The notes beneath the pieces are model-generated. The model made no database searches and was not told the DNA's origin. It saw only the letters and a list, made by a program, of their open reading frames with translations. DNA of 64,000 bases from Frankia sp. AgB1.9 (GTDB lineage: Bacteria > Actinomycetota > Actinomycetes > Frankiales > Frankiaceae): NCBI RefSeq assembly GCF_016786355.1, contig NZ_JADWYX010000033.1, positions 26,020 through 90,019 of the forward strand, in the 5' to 3' direction. Positions 41,201-50,374 of this stretch are shown in pieces (positions within the stretch are counted from its first letter, which is position 1; each line of letters opens with the position of its first letter). The position numbers and the translations under genes were made by a program.

Positions 41201-44200
41201 GGCTCGCCGACGCCGAACGCGACGGCGACCGGGTCTACGCCGTGATCAAGGGCCTGGGCTCGGCCAGCGACGGCCGGTCCCTGGGGCTGACCGCCCCTCG
41301 GCCGGAGGGCCAGGAGCTCGCGCTCGAACGCGCCTACCGCAACGCCGGCGTCTCACCGGCCGAGGTCGGCCTCCTCGAGGCACACGGCACCGGCACCGTC
41401 GTCGGCGACCGCACCGAGCTCGGCGCTCTGACCAGGGTGTTCACCGAGGCCGGTGCCCGCCACGGTGGCTGCGCGCTCGGGTCGGTCAAGTCCCAGATCG
41501 GCCACACGAAGACCGCCGCCGGCCTCGCGGCCCTGGTCAAGGCCTCACTGGCGCTGCACCACGGCGTCCTGCCACCGACGCTGCATGTCCAGACCCCGAA
41601 CCCGGCCTGGGAACCCGACGTCAGCCCGTTCGTGTTCGCCGCGACCGCGCGGCCGTGGTCGCGGCCCGCCGCCGAGCGCGTCGCCGGCGTCAGCGCGTTC
41701 GGCTTCGGCGGAGCGAACTACCATGCCGTCCTCGCCGGTCATGCCGGCGCCGTCGACGGCCGGCACGCGCTCGACCGGTGGCCGGCGGAGCTGTTCGTCT
41801 TCCGCGGCGCCACTCGCGCCGCCGCGTTGGCCGCGGTCGCCGAGCTGCGGGCGCTGCTGATCGCGAACGACGCCGCGGGCCGGCCGTGGCCGCTGCGCGA
41901 CCTCGCCGCGACCAACGCCCGGCGGGCCCGGCCCCCGAGGGGACCCGTCCAGCTCGCGGTCGTCGCCCGGGACCTCGACGATCTGGCCCACCTGCTGACC
42001 CGGGCCGTCGACGGCGACATCGACCCACGGGCGGGGCTGTTCGTCGTCGACGGCCCCGCGTCGGAGACCAGCCCGGACATCGCCGCCGTCACGGGCGATG
42101 TGGCGGTGCTGTTCCCGGGGCAGGGCAGCCAACGGCCGAGCATGCTGGCCGAGCTGTTCGTCGCCTTCCCCGAGCTGCGGGAGTACCTGCGGCTCGGCGA
42201 ACGCTGGCAGGACGCGCTCTTCCCGCCGTCGACGTTCGAAGGCGGGTCCGCGTCGGACGACGCCGAGCCGGCCGACGTGCCGCTTCGGGACACCCGGGTC
42301 GCGCAGCCGGTGCTCGGAATCGCCGGCCTCGGCATGTTCCACCTGCTGTCGCGGCTCGGACTCGCCCCGGACATGGTCGCCGGCCACAGCTACGGCGAGC
42401 TCGTCGCGCTGTGCGCCGCGGGTGCCTTCGCTCCGGAGACCCTGTTGGAGCTCTCCCGCCTCCGCGGCGAGGCGATCGTCGCGGCGATCACTCCCCCCGA
42501 CCCACCCGCGAGCGGCGACCCCCGCCCGGACCAGGGCGCGATGGCGGCGGTGCGCGCGACGCCGTCGGACGCGGACCGAATCCTGGCCGATCCGCGGGTC
42601 AACGGCCCGGTCGTGATCGCCAACCACAACGCGCCGGACCAGATCGTGATCTCGGGGCCGACGGTCGCGGTCGAGACGGCGGTCCGGCTGCTGCGGGACG
42701 CCGGCCACAGTTCCGTCCCGCTGTCCGTGGCCTGCGCGTTCCACAGCCCGTTGATCGCCGACGCCGGCGTCTCGTTCGCCCGGGCCCTCGCCGCCGCCCG
42801 GCTGACCATGCCACGGCTGCCGGTCTGGGCGAACCGCACCGCCTCCCCGTACGCGGCGACGGACGGCGCCGCCGACCGAGGCGACGCCGTGCGCGCCGAG
42901 CTCGCCGCGCAGGTGGCGGCTCCGGTGCGGTTCGTCGAGCAGATCGAGGCGATGTACGCGGCCGGCGCGCGGGTCTTCGTCGAGGCCGGCCCCGGCCGGG
43001 TGCTGACCGGCCTGGTCGATGCCATCCTCGGCGACCGGCCGCATCGGGCGGTCGCGTGCGACGGCCGACGCGGCGGGCTGACCGGCTTCCTGGACGCGGT
43101 CGCGGCCCTCCTCGTGGCCGGGGTGCCGCTCGGCACCGGCTGGCTGCTCGACGGCCGCGACGCCGTCGACCACGCGTCGTCGGTGCCGATCGCGCCACCG
43201 CGGTGGAGCGTGGACGGGCGCAGCATCTGCCGCGCGGACGGCGAGCCGCTGTCCGGAGGCCTTCCGTCGGCCAGGCGGATACGCCAGACAGCCGCGACGG
43301 TGGCCGGGAACCCGGACGGCGTCCCGGCGCCGCGCCAAAGCCCTTCGGTCGCGCTCAGGGCCGACCAGCCTGTCGCCACGGGTGCCGCGCCGGCCGGTTG
43401 GCCCTCGTTCGACCAGGTCGCGGGTCAGACCCAGCCCGCGAACCGGGAGGCGCTGGTCAGCGAGTTCCTGCGAACCTCGCGGGACAACCTGGCCGCGCAG
43501 CGCGACGTGCTGCTGTCCTACCTGGGCGCCGGGCGCGACCAGGTCGCGGCGCCGGTCGTGACAGCACGCCAGCCGGCCGCCGACGTCCTGCTGGCCGAGC
43601 GGGCCGGCGCCGCCGCCCACGGCGGCCTTCCCGCCGACCTGCTCGCCGGCCCACCGTTCGCCGCCGCACTCCCTGCCGACGCGCCCACTGGCGTCACGTC
43701 CACCGGCGCCACGTCTATCGGCGCCACGTCTATCGGCGCCACGTCTATCGGCGCCACGGCAGCGCCGCCGTCCCAGGCGCCGGTAGACGTGACGACGCAG
43801 GTGCTCGACCTCATCGCCGAGAGCACGGGCTACCCGACCGACATGATCGACGCCGACCTGGACCTCGAGACCGACCTGTCGGTCAACTCGCTGAAACGCA
43901 CCGAGCTCGCCGGCCTCCTCGTCGACCGGTTCGAGCTGACCGACGCAGGCGGCGTCGACGAGCTCAGCCGCCTGCGGACGGTCCGGGGCATCGTCCGCTG
44001 GCTCGGCGAACACACCGGCGGCGGCCAGCCCCGTCCCACCCCACCGAGCGAACTTTCCGTCCCGGAGGTCCCGGCCGGCACGGCGGAGGTCCTGGCCGGC
44101 CGGGCCCGGCAGACCCAGGGCGCCCGTGGCCACAGCCCGAAGCGGTTCATCCTCGCCCGACGGCACAGCCCACTCGCCACCCGCGAGGTCGACCTGACGG

Positions 44201-45591
44201 GCACAACCTGGGCGGTGATCGGCCGCACGGTCAACGTTCCGGGCCGCGAAGCGGTGCTGCGCCGGCTCGCGGAACTCGGCGCCGAGGCGCGCTTCCACCT
44301 GGTCGACGAGCTGGCACAGGTCGAGCAGTCGGACCTCACCGGCGGCATCTACCTGGCCGCCGCGGCCGGTAGCGACACCCCGGACCTGCCCGAGGCGTTC
44401 GGCGCGGTGCGCGCGGTACTGCGCGGCGGACCTCGCTGGCTGCTGGCGGTCACACCGCCCGACGCCCCGTCGGCCGCCGGCCTGCGAGGCCTGTTCCGCA
44501 CCCTGGGCCGCGAGTATCCCGACACCTTGATCAAGCTGGTGGAGACCGACGCTCAGGCAGGCTCCACCCTGGCCGACCTGGTCACGGCCGAGCTGGCCGA
44601 ACCTCCGGGCGGACCCGTCGTCGTCGTCCACCGCGACGGCGCCCGCCTGACCGAGGAGCTGACCGCCACTCCCACCGGCCCGCTCGCGACGGCAGGGGCT
44701 GGTCCGGCCGGCGACGGGGCCGCCGAAGCCGCGGCCCTCGGCCTGGGCCGGGACTCCGTCGTCGTCGTGGTCGGCGGGGCCCGCGGGATCACCGCCGGAT
44801 TCAGCGTCCTGCTGGCCGGCGCCGCGCGTTGCCACCTCGAACTGGCCGGCCGCACCCCCGATACCGGCGGCGACGAGGACCCCCGGCTGGCGGGCGCCCT
44901 CGACCGCAGGGCCCTCCTCGGCGCCGTCCAGGCGCTCGGCGACACGACCCCGCGCGACGCGAGCCGCGCCGTGGAGCGGGTCCTCGCCCAGCGGGAGATC
45001 CGTGCCACGCTGGACGCCGTCGCGGCCCGCGGTGGCGACGCGCGCTACCACTCGCTCGACGTGCTGGACACCGAGGCGGTCCACCACTTCGTCAAGCAGG
45101 TGTTCGCCCTGCACGGCAGGATCGACGCCGTCGTCTACGCGGCCGGTGTCATCGAGGACCGCCTCGTCGCCGACAAGGACCTGGAGTCCTTCCGCCGCGT
45201 GTTCGACACGAAGGTGGCCGGGGCGCGGGCCATGCTCGCGGCCCTCGACGAGCTGCCCACACCGCCCCACACCCTGGTGTTCTTCGGCAGCATCGCCGGC
45301 GTCCTCGGTAGCCGTGGGCAGAGCGACTACGCCGCGGCGAACGACGCACTGGAGACCCTCGGCGCGGACTGGGCCCGACGGACCGGATCTCGGGCCCTGA
45401 CCGCGCACTGGGGCCCGTGGGCACCGGACGAGAGCCACCCCGGCATGGTCAGCGCCAGCCTGGAGTGGGACTTCGCCCGGCGCGGGGTCGACCTGATCGA
45501 CCCGGAGGAAGGCCACCACTGCCTGCTGCGCGAGCTCGCCTGGGGACCCAGGGACCTGCGTGGCGTCGTCTACACGGCAGCCGGCTGGTAG
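38245..45591 (+). CDS. Pfa/Hgl-type lipid synthase: ER(PfaD-like)-KS-AT-ACP-KR
   Basis: This is a 2448-residue megasynthase. Residues about 25-690 form a PfaD/2-nitropropane-dioxygenase-like FMN enoylreductase, with SWGTTRPIAQGPMTRVSDQ at 344 and the conserved EGSECGGHTGPRASF near 475. KS is about 723-1150 (DAACASS, Cys 912; EAHGTGT; IGHTKTAAG). AT is about 1285-1610 (FPGQGSQR, GHSYGE). A single ACP at about 1850-1920 has its pantetheine Ser 1882 in DLSVNSLKRTE. KR is about 2165-2440 (VGGARGITAG, FFGSIAGVLGSRGQSDY). Fusion of the ER at the N-terminus is unusual: PfaD is normally separate. Start GTG 38245 follows GGGAAG. The next gene begins 3 bases after the stop. Confidence 0.9.
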   Translation: MKDSTTRDAAVEVDAQARPRRPAGRRDEVIGVSPLGEPDPRLVAAISGAGALGVLDLGADPANVAPALRRTARLTRSPFGVRVSHLDAVDPDELARHRADVDTVLLAGATLARGAARRILDALPDARVLAEVTSAAEAALAVAAGADGLLARGAETGGRVGELSSFVLLQRLLADDGQRADDGAVVPVWCWGGIGVHTAVAAVTGGAAGVVLDVQLGLLPEATVTEATGATLRRLDGSETVVASGYRVYQSPATRRAGEDVEAWPAAAVAAALGATALGARDPERQLLPVGQDAFLAAGFAARFGTTARAVQAIRAALDAAADPAVLAAADALLADDSALCASWGTTRPIAQGPMTRVSDQAGFARGVADDGALPFLALALADAAQSRKLMVETRDLVGERPWGVGLLGFAPEELRAAQLAVVREIRPSCVIVAGGRPSQAADLERVGIPTFLHVPSPTLLRQFLDAGARRFVFEGSECGGHTGPRASFPLWEAQLDVLLDHLARTTQGTSADGDGDGPSGAGGLQVLFAGGVHDARSAAMVAALASPLAARGVGVGLLMGTAYLFTREAVEHGAIQEEFQRQAVAADQTALLQTAPGHVTRCLASPFVDRFHAARDDLRARGVPDEQAWETLEQLNVGRLRVASKGLERRGDELTAVDQERQRAEGLFMAGQVAVLRSATTTVRQLHDSVTEDARRHLRDQPQRRSDGDGPRATPPAAETTPLDIAVVGMACVLPGASDLATFWANVVAGRDAISPVPPERWDVGVYAEDGSGPTGEKSRSTWGGFLDRIPFDPLRYGIPPAALSSIEPVQALALETARRALEDARLAPDRVDHSRTGVVFGTEPNSDLSAAITLRALLPAYYGQVPPELDDVLPRITPETFTGILGNIVASRISNRLDLGGPAYVVDAACASSLAALDLACKELRFGSADVMLCGGADLHNGVLDYLLFSSVGALSPTGRARPFAADADGTTLGEGVACVVLKRLADAERDGDRVYAVIKGLGSASDGRSLGLTAPRPEGQELALERAYRNAGVSPAEVGLLEAHGTGTVVGDRTELGALTRVFTEAGARHGGCALGSVKSQIGHTKTAAGLAALVKASLALHHGVLPPTLHVQTPNPAWEPDVSPFVFAATARPWSRPAAERVAGVSAFGFGGANYHAVLAGHAGAVDGRHALDRWPAELFVFRGATRAAALAAVAELRALLIANDAAGRPWPLRDLAATNARRARPPRGPVQLAVVARDLDDLAHLLTRAVDGDIDPRAGLFVVDGPASETSPDIAAVTGDVAVLFPGQGSQRPSMLAELFVAFPELREYLRLGERWQDALFPPSTFEGGSASDDAEPADVPLRDTRVAQPVLGIAGLGMFHLLSRLGLAPDMVAGHSYGELVALCAAGAFAPETLLELSRLRGEAIVAAITPPDPPASGDPRPDQGAMAAVRATPSDADRILADPRVNGPVVIANHNAPDQIVISGPTVAVETAVRLLRDAGHSSVPLSVACAFHSPLIADAGVSFARALAAARLTMPRLPVWANRTASPYAATDGAADRGDAVRAELAAQVAAPVRFVEQIEAMYAAGARVFVEAGPGRVLTGLVDAILGDRPHRAVACDGRRGGLTGFLDAVAALLVAGVPLGTGWLLDGRDAVDHASSVPIAPPRWSVDGRSICRADGEPLSGGLPSARRIRQTAATVAGNPDGVPAPRQSPSVALRADQPVATGAAPAGWPSFDQVAGQTQPANREALVSEFLRTSRDNLAAQRDVLLSYLGAGRDQVAAPVVTARQPAADVLLAERAGAAAHGGLPADLLAGPPFAAALPADAPTGVTSTGATSIGATSIGATSIGATAAPPSQAPVDVTTQVLDLIAESTGYPTDMIDADLDLETDLSVNSLKRTELAGLLVDRFELTDAGGVDELSRLRTVRGIVRWLGEHTGGGQPRPTPPSELSVPEVPAGTAEVLAGRARQTQGARGHSPKRFILARRHSPLATREVDLTGTTWAVIGRTVNVPGREAVLRRLAELGAEARFHLVDELAQVEQSDLTGGIYLAAAAGSDTPDLPEAFGAVRAVLRGGPRWLLAVTPPDAPSAAGLRGLFRTLGREYPDTLIKLVETDAQAGSTLADLVTAELAEPPGGPVVVVHRDGARLTEELTATPTGPLATAGAGPAGDGAAEAAALGLGRDSVVVVVGGARGITAGFSVLLAGAARCHLELAGRTPDTGGDEDPRLAGALDRRALLGAVQALGDTTPRDASRAVERVLAQREIRATLDAVAARGGDARYHSLDVLDTEAVHHFVKQVFALHGRIDAVVYAAGVIEDRLVADKDLESFRRVFDTKVAGARAMLAALDELPTPPHTLVFFGSIAGVLGSRGQSDYAAANDALETLGADWARRTGSRALTAHWGPWAPDESHPGMVSASLEWDFARRGVDLIDPEEGHHCLLRELAWGPRDLRGVVYTAAGW
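43690..43758 (+). repeat. 15-base tandem repeat in the AT-ACP linker
   Basis: GGCGCCACGTCTATC occurs three times without change (43705-43749), after one variant unit and before a partial one. It encodes GATSI repeats between the AT and ACP domains. The identity at DNA level suggests recent slippage; the copy number may vary between strains. Confidence 0.85.
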
Positions 45592-45594
45592 CCG

Positions 45595-48500
45595 ATGACC
45601 ACCCACTCCACCGCGGGCTGGCGCCCCGCGCCGGTCGCCATCGTCGGCATGGCGGTGCTCCTGCCCGGGGCACCCGACCTGGCGACGTACTGGCAGAACC
45701 TGATCAGCGGCTCCGACGCGATCACCGAGGTGCCGCCCGGCCGTTGGGACCCGGCGTTCTACGACCCGCTCGGCGCCTCGGGGCCCGCCCGCGCCGACCG
45801 GATCTACTGCCGGCGCGGCGGGTTCGTCGACGAGCTCGCCTGGATCGACCCGTTGCGTTTCGGCATCCCGCCCCGCGACGTGCCCAGCATCGAACCGGAC
45901 CAGCTCCTCGCGCTGCGCGTCGCCGCCGCCGCGATCGACGACGCCGGGGGCGCCGCCGCGCTGGGAGACCCCCGCCGGGTCGGTGTGATCCTCGGCCGCG
46001 GCGGCTACCTCGGTCCGGGTCTCGCGCGTCTCGACCAGCGGCTGCGCACCGCCCGCCAGCTGGTCGAGACCCTCGGGACGCTGCTCCCTGGACTCGGCTC
46101 CGACGACCTCGAGAAGGTCCGGACCGCCTTCACCGACCAGCTCGGCCCCGAGACACCCGACGCGGCCATGGGCGTCGTGCCGAATCTGGCCGCGGCCCGG
46201 ATCGCGGGGCGCCTCGACCTCGGCGGACCCGCGTTCACCGTCGACGCGGCCTGCGCCTCCTCGCTGATCGCCGTCGACAGCGCGGTGACCGAGCTCGCCT
46301 CGGGCCGTTGTGACGCGGTGCTGGCCGGCGGGGTCCACCACTGCCACGACATCACCCTCTGGAGCGTGTTCGCCCAGATCCGCGCGCTGTCGAAGTCGCA
46401 GCGCAGCCGGCCGTTCGACCGGAACGCCGACGGCCTCCTGATCGGCGAGGGCACCGGCGTCGTCGTCCTGAAACGCCTGGCGGACGCGCGGCGCGACGGA
46501 AACCGGATCTACGCGGTGATCCGCGGGACCGGCGTGTCCAGCGACGGCCGGGCGGGCGGCCTGATCAGCCCGGACCCGGACGGTCAGCAGGCCGCGATCG
46601 AACGCGCCTGGCACGCCGCAGGACTCGACCCACGCACACCCGGCGCCGTCGGCCTGATCGAGGCCCACGGCACGGCGACGCCGTCCGGCGACACGGCCGA
46701 GCTGACGACCCTCGCCCGGGTCTTCGGCCCAGGCTCCGGCGACCCGGCCGACACCGGCGCGCTCGGCTCGGTCAAGGCGATGATCGGCCACACGATGGCG
46801 GCCGCCGGCGTCGCGGGCCTGGTCAAGGCCGCCCTGGCGCTGCACAACCGGGTACTGCTGCCCGCGGTGAACTGCGAGGACCCCCATCCCACGGTCGCCG
46901 AGACCCGGTTCCGGCTGTTGCCGGCCGCCGTCCCCTGGGAGTCCAGCGGCCCGCGCCGGGCCGGCGTCAACGCGTTCGGCTTCGGCGGCACCAACGCCCA
47001 CGTGCTGCTGGAGGAGGCTCCACCGGCCACCGCGGCGACCCGCGCGGTGCTCGCCCCCCAAAGACCGGGGAAGGCGGCCACGTCGCTCGCCTCACCAGAC
47101 GAGGTGGTGCCTGCCACGGCCGAGCACCGAAGCGCACCAGTGGCGGCCGCCGCCGAACCCGAGCTGGTGCTGCGCCTCGCGGCGTCGACCCCGGACGAGC
47201 TGGGCGTCCTGCTGGAGGTCGACGACGCCGCGCTGCGCAACCCCGCGACCGGACCGCCCGCGGACGCCGCCGTCGGCGCGCGGCTCGGCCTGGTGAACCC
47301 CACCGGACGACGGCTGGCCGCCGCGCGCCACGCCGTCGGCGGGATGCGCCTGGGTGCCTGGGAGGCGTGGCGAGGCCGCGGCGAGGTCTGGGCGAGCGCC
47401 CAACCGCTGCTCGCCGGGCCGGCACCCGGGCGCACCGCGTTCGTGTTCCCGGGGTTGGAGGCCGAGTTCTCCCCCCAGCTCGACGACGTCGTCCAGCACT
47501 TCGGCATCGCCCTGAGCGCCGACCTGTCCAACGCCGACCTCGGCCGCCACGGCACGAGCGTGCTGCTGGTCAGCCGCGTCCTGGACCGGGTGCTGCGCCG
47601 GCTGCGCATCGAGCCGGACGCACTGGCCGGGCACAGCATCGGCGAATGGAGCGCGATGTTCGCCGCCGGCATGTTCGACGACGACGCCGTCGACGCCGAC
47701 ATCTTCGCCGCCGACCCCTACGAGGGCGCCGTCCCCGACGTCGAGTACGCCTCGCTGGCCTGCTCGGCCGACCAGGCCAGGGAGTACCTGCGCGGCCACC
47801 CGGGCATCGTCCTGTCCCACGACAACGCGCCGTCGAGCACCGTCGTCTGCGGCCCGCCCGCCGCGGTAGCCGACCTGGCGGCCGCGCTGCGCCGCAAGAA
47901 CATCGTCGTGCAGATCATGCCGTTCCGGTCCGGCTTCCACACGCCGATGCTGCGGCCCCACCTCGCGGCGCTGCGGGCCAGGACCGACCGGCTCCAGCTG
48001 CGCCGCCCCGCCCAGGTCCCGCTGTGGTCGGCGACCACGGCCACGCCCTACCCGGCCGGCCTGGCCGAGGTCCGCGAGCTGTTCGTCCGCCACCTGGTCG
48101 AACCGGTGCTCTTCCGCCAGACCATCCAGGCGATGTACGCCGCCGGCACCCGGGTGTTCATCCAGGTCGGGCCGGGCCGGCTCGGCGGCCTCATCGACGG
48201 CGTGCTGGAGGACGCACCCCATCTGACCATCGCGGCGAACTCGGCGCACCGCGACGGGCTCGGCCAGCTGCGCCGGCTGGCCGTCGCGCTCTGGGTCGAG
48301 AACGCCGACCCGGACTTCGCCGTGCTCGACGCTCCCGGTGTGTCTGGCGGCGGCCTTGATACCGGCCACACGACAGCCGCGGAGCCCGCTCAGCGCGAGT
48401 CTCCCGTGCGGCTCGACCTGGGCGCGGCCTCCATCGTCCTCGACCCGGCGAGTCTTCCCCGGCTGGACCTGACCGGCAGCGGCCTCCGGACTCCCGGCAC

Positions 48501-50067
48501 CGTCGCCGGGCGTCCGAGGGCCGAGCAGGGCCCGAGCTGGCCGTTGTCCGGCGATCATCCGCTCGTCGCCACGGCGGCCCAGGACCCGCTCGCCCAGGAG
48601 CTCGTCGCACTGTTGACCGAGACCGCCGACACGGCCGCGACCCTGTTGGCCTCGCCCGGCCAGGCCCACCGCCACGAGCGGGAGCCGGCCACCCAGGCGA
48701 CGACCACCGACGTGATCCACGCGGCGGCGGTCTCGAAGCCCCCCGGCCTGGAGCTGCGGGCGGAGCCTGGCGGGACGGGCTGGTCGGCGACGCTGCACGT
48801 CTCGACGGCGGCCATGCCGTATCTGCTCGACCATGCCCTGACACCCCAGCCGCCGGACTGGCCGGACCTCGCCGACCGACGGCCGGTGGTGGCCGCGACG
48901 ACCACCGTCGCGCTGATGGCCGACTACGCCCGGGCGGCCTGCGGCCGGATCGCCGTCGGCGTCCACGACGTGCGTTTCGACCACTGGCTGACGGCGGAAC
49001 CGGCCACCGACGTGGCTGTCACCGTGCGGCCGGAGGGGCCGGACCGCTACCGGGTCACCTTCGCCGGTTACGCCAGCGGCCTGGTCCGGGTGGCGGACGC
49101 CTACCCCGCCGGGCGCCCGCCACGCTGGCCGGTCGACACCGAAGCCGAGCAGCCGCCGGCCATGACCGGCCGCGACCTCTACCGCGAACGGTGGATGTTC
49201 CACGGTCCCGCCTTCCAGGGCGTGACCAGCCTCCTCGGCCACGGGCCCGCGCACGTCCGCGCCGTGCTCACGGCCTCCCGGACGCCAGGGGCGCTCCTCG
49301 ACGCCGCCGGCCAGCTGCTCGGCTACTGGGTGCGCCTGCGCGAGACGGACCGCTACGTGATGTTCCCGGTGCGGATCGGTGGCATCGAGTTCCTCGGTCC
49401 CGACCCGGCGCCCGGTAGCCCAGTCACGTGCCACGCCTGGGTGCGGCAGTTCGACGACCAGTGGGTCGAGGCGTACCTGCAGCTCGTCGAGGGCAACCAG
49501 GTCTGGGCCGTCGTCTACGGCTGGGTCAACCGCCGTTTCGACCTGCCCGTCCAGCTCGACGAGGCGTTCCGCTGGCCGGAGCTGCATCCGTTCGCCGAGC
49601 GCCGCGCCGACGGCTGGATGGTGGCGACCGAGCGGTGGTCCGACCTCGCCGTCCGCGAGATGGTGCTCAGCCGCTACCTCGGCGCGACGGAACGCGCGCA
49701 GTACGACGCCACTCCCCCGACGCTGCGGCGTGAATGGCTGCTGCGGCGGATCGCCGTGAAGGACGCCGTCCGCGCCCAGCTCTGGGGGCCGCACCGTCAG
49801 GCGATCTTCCCGGCCCAGCTGCGGGTGTCGGACCCGTTCGGCACCGCCGACCGGCCGGCCGGGGCACACCGACGCGACGTCGCGGGCCCCGTGGTGGTCT
49901 CCGGTGCCCACGGCTATGCGCTGCCACCGTTCGAGATCCACGTCGCGAGCCAGCCGGATCGCGCGGCGGCGGTCGCCCGGCCGCTGCCGGCGCGGACCGA
50001 ACCCACCGCGCCGGACAGCTACCGCCACGACCAACACCAGCTGGAACCGAGAGGAATCGAAGCATGA
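45595..50067 (+). CDS. Pfa/Hgl-type synthase: KS-AT-DH with PPTase-like C-terminus
   Basis: This is a 1490-residue protein. KS is at about 10-460 (DAACASS with Cys 220, EAHGTAT, IGHTMAAAG). AT is at about 605-920 (VFPGLEAE, GHSIGE with Ser 681, FRSGFHTPML). A double-hotdog dehydratase-like region at about 1050-1330 begins LLDHALTPQPPDWPD; the HxxxGxxxxP motif is altered as in Pfa-type proteins. The tail (about 1355-1475) has RREWLLRRIAVKDAVRAQLW, which resembles the (W)xxKEA region of 4'-phosphopantetheinyl transferases, and may be such a domain in reduced form. There is no ACP in this protein; the free ACP gene overlaps its stop. Confidence 0.88.
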   Translation: MTTHSTAGWRPAPVAIVGMAVLLPGAPDLATYWQNLISGSDAITEVPPGRWDPAFYDPLGASGPARADRIYCRRGGFVDELAWIDPLRFGIPPRDVPSIEPDQLLALRVAAAAIDDAGGAAALGDPRRVGVILGRGGYLGPGLARLDQRLRTARQLVETLGTLLPGLGSDDLEKVRTAFTDQLGPETPDAAMGVVPNLAAARIAGRLDLGGPAFTVDAACASSLIAVDSAVTELASGRCDAVLAGGVHHCHDITLWSVFAQIRALSKSQRSRPFDRNADGLLIGEGTGVVVLKRLADARRDGNRIYAVIRGTGVSSDGRAGGLISPDPDGQQAAIERAWHAAGLDPRTPGAVGLIEAHGTATPSGDTAELTTLARVFGPGSGDPADTGALGSVKAMIGHTMAAAGVAGLVKAALALHNRVLLPAVNCEDPHPTVAETRFRLLPAAVPWESSGPRRAGVNAFGFGGTNAHVLLEEAPPATAATRAVLAPQRPGKAATSLASPDEVVPATAEHRSAPVAAAAEPELVLRLAASTPDELGVLLEVDDAALRNPATGPPADAAVGARLGLVNPTGRRLAAARHAVGGMRLGAWEAWRGRGEVWASAQPLLAGPAPGRTAFVFPGLEAEFSPQLDDVVQHFGIALSADLSNADLGRHGTSVLLVSRVLDRVLRRLRIEPDALAGHSIGEWSAMFAAGMFDDDAVDADIFAADPYEGAVPDVEYASLACSADQAREYLRGHPGIVLSHDNAPSSTVVCGPPAAVADLAAALRRKNIVVQIMPFRSGFHTPMLRPHLAALRARTDRLQLRRPAQVPLWSATTATPYPAGLAEVRELFVRHLVEPVLFRQTIQAMYAAGTRVFIQVGPGRLGGLIDGVLEDAPHLTIAANSAHRDGLGQLRRLAVALWVENADPDFAVLDAPGVSGGGLDTGHTTAAEPAQRESPVRLDLGAASIVLDPASLPRLDLTGSGLRTPGTVAGRPRAEQGPSWPLSGDHPLVATAAQDPLAQELVALLTETADTAATLLASPGQAHRHEREPATQATTTDVIHAAAVSKPPGLELRAEPGGTGWSATLHVSTAAMPYLLDHALTPQPPDWPDLADRRPVVAATTTVALMADYARAACGRIAVGVHDVRFDHWLTAEPATDVAVTVRPEGPDRYRVTFAGYASGLVRVADAYPAGRPPRWPVDTEAEQPPAMTGRDLYRERWMFHGPAFQGVTSLLGHGPAHVRAVLTASRTPGALLDAAGQLLGYWVRLRETDRYVMFPVRIGGIEFLGPDPAPGSPVTCHAWVRQFDDQWVEAYLQLVEGNQVWAVVYGWVNRRFDLPVQLDEAFRWPELHPFAERRADGWMVATERWSDLAVREMVLSRYLGATERAQYDATPPTLRREWLLRRIAVKDAVRAQLWGPHRQAIFPAQLRVSDPFGTADRPAGAHRRDVAGPVVVSGAHGYALPPFEIHVASQPDRAAAVARPLPARTEPTAPDSYRHDQHQLEPRGIEA

Positions 50068-50372
50068 CCGCAGACGACGACCAGACCAGCGCCGTCCTGA
50101 CCGAGACCAACAACCTGATCAACGAGATCGTCCAGAAGTACGGGTCACCGCCCGTGAACGTCACGATGGACACGCTGTTCCACAGCGAGCTGGAGCTGGA
50201 GAGCATCGACCTGGTCACCCTCGGGGTGATGCTCGCGGCGCGGTACGGGGACCAGGTGAGCATGGCGGAGTTCCTCTCCGACAAGGAGCTCGCGGACGTC
50301 ATCGGCCTGCGCGTCGGCCAGGTCGTCGACTACGTCGTGTCCCGCCTCGATGTCGCGACGGCCGTCGACTGA
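50064..50372 (+). CDS. Acyl carrier protein
   Basis: The 102-residue protein has the carrier-protein pattern with the phosphopantetheine Ser in ELELESIDLVTLG. LINEIVQKYG and MAEFLSDKELADVIGLRVGQ are the other helices. Start ATG 50064 overlaps the stop of the synthase gene (ATGA), with GAGAGGA upstream. It can receive the acyl chain from the synthase or hold the starter/intermediate for release and glycosylation. Confidence 0.92.
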   Translation: MTADDDQTSAVLTETNNLINEIVQKYGSPPVNVTMDTLFHSELELESIDLVTLGVMLAARYGDQVSMAEFLSDKELADVIGLRVGQVVDYVVSRLDVATAVD

Positions 50373-50374
50373 GC

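Noticed and set aside
41545..47061. Very long open frame on the minus strand (1838 residues) antisense to the lipid synthase
   Set aside because: It is the mirror of a codon-biased GC-rich gene; it has no domain motifs and stop codons are simply rare in this composition. The same holds for long minus-strand frames at 38041-41070 and 47092-50037.
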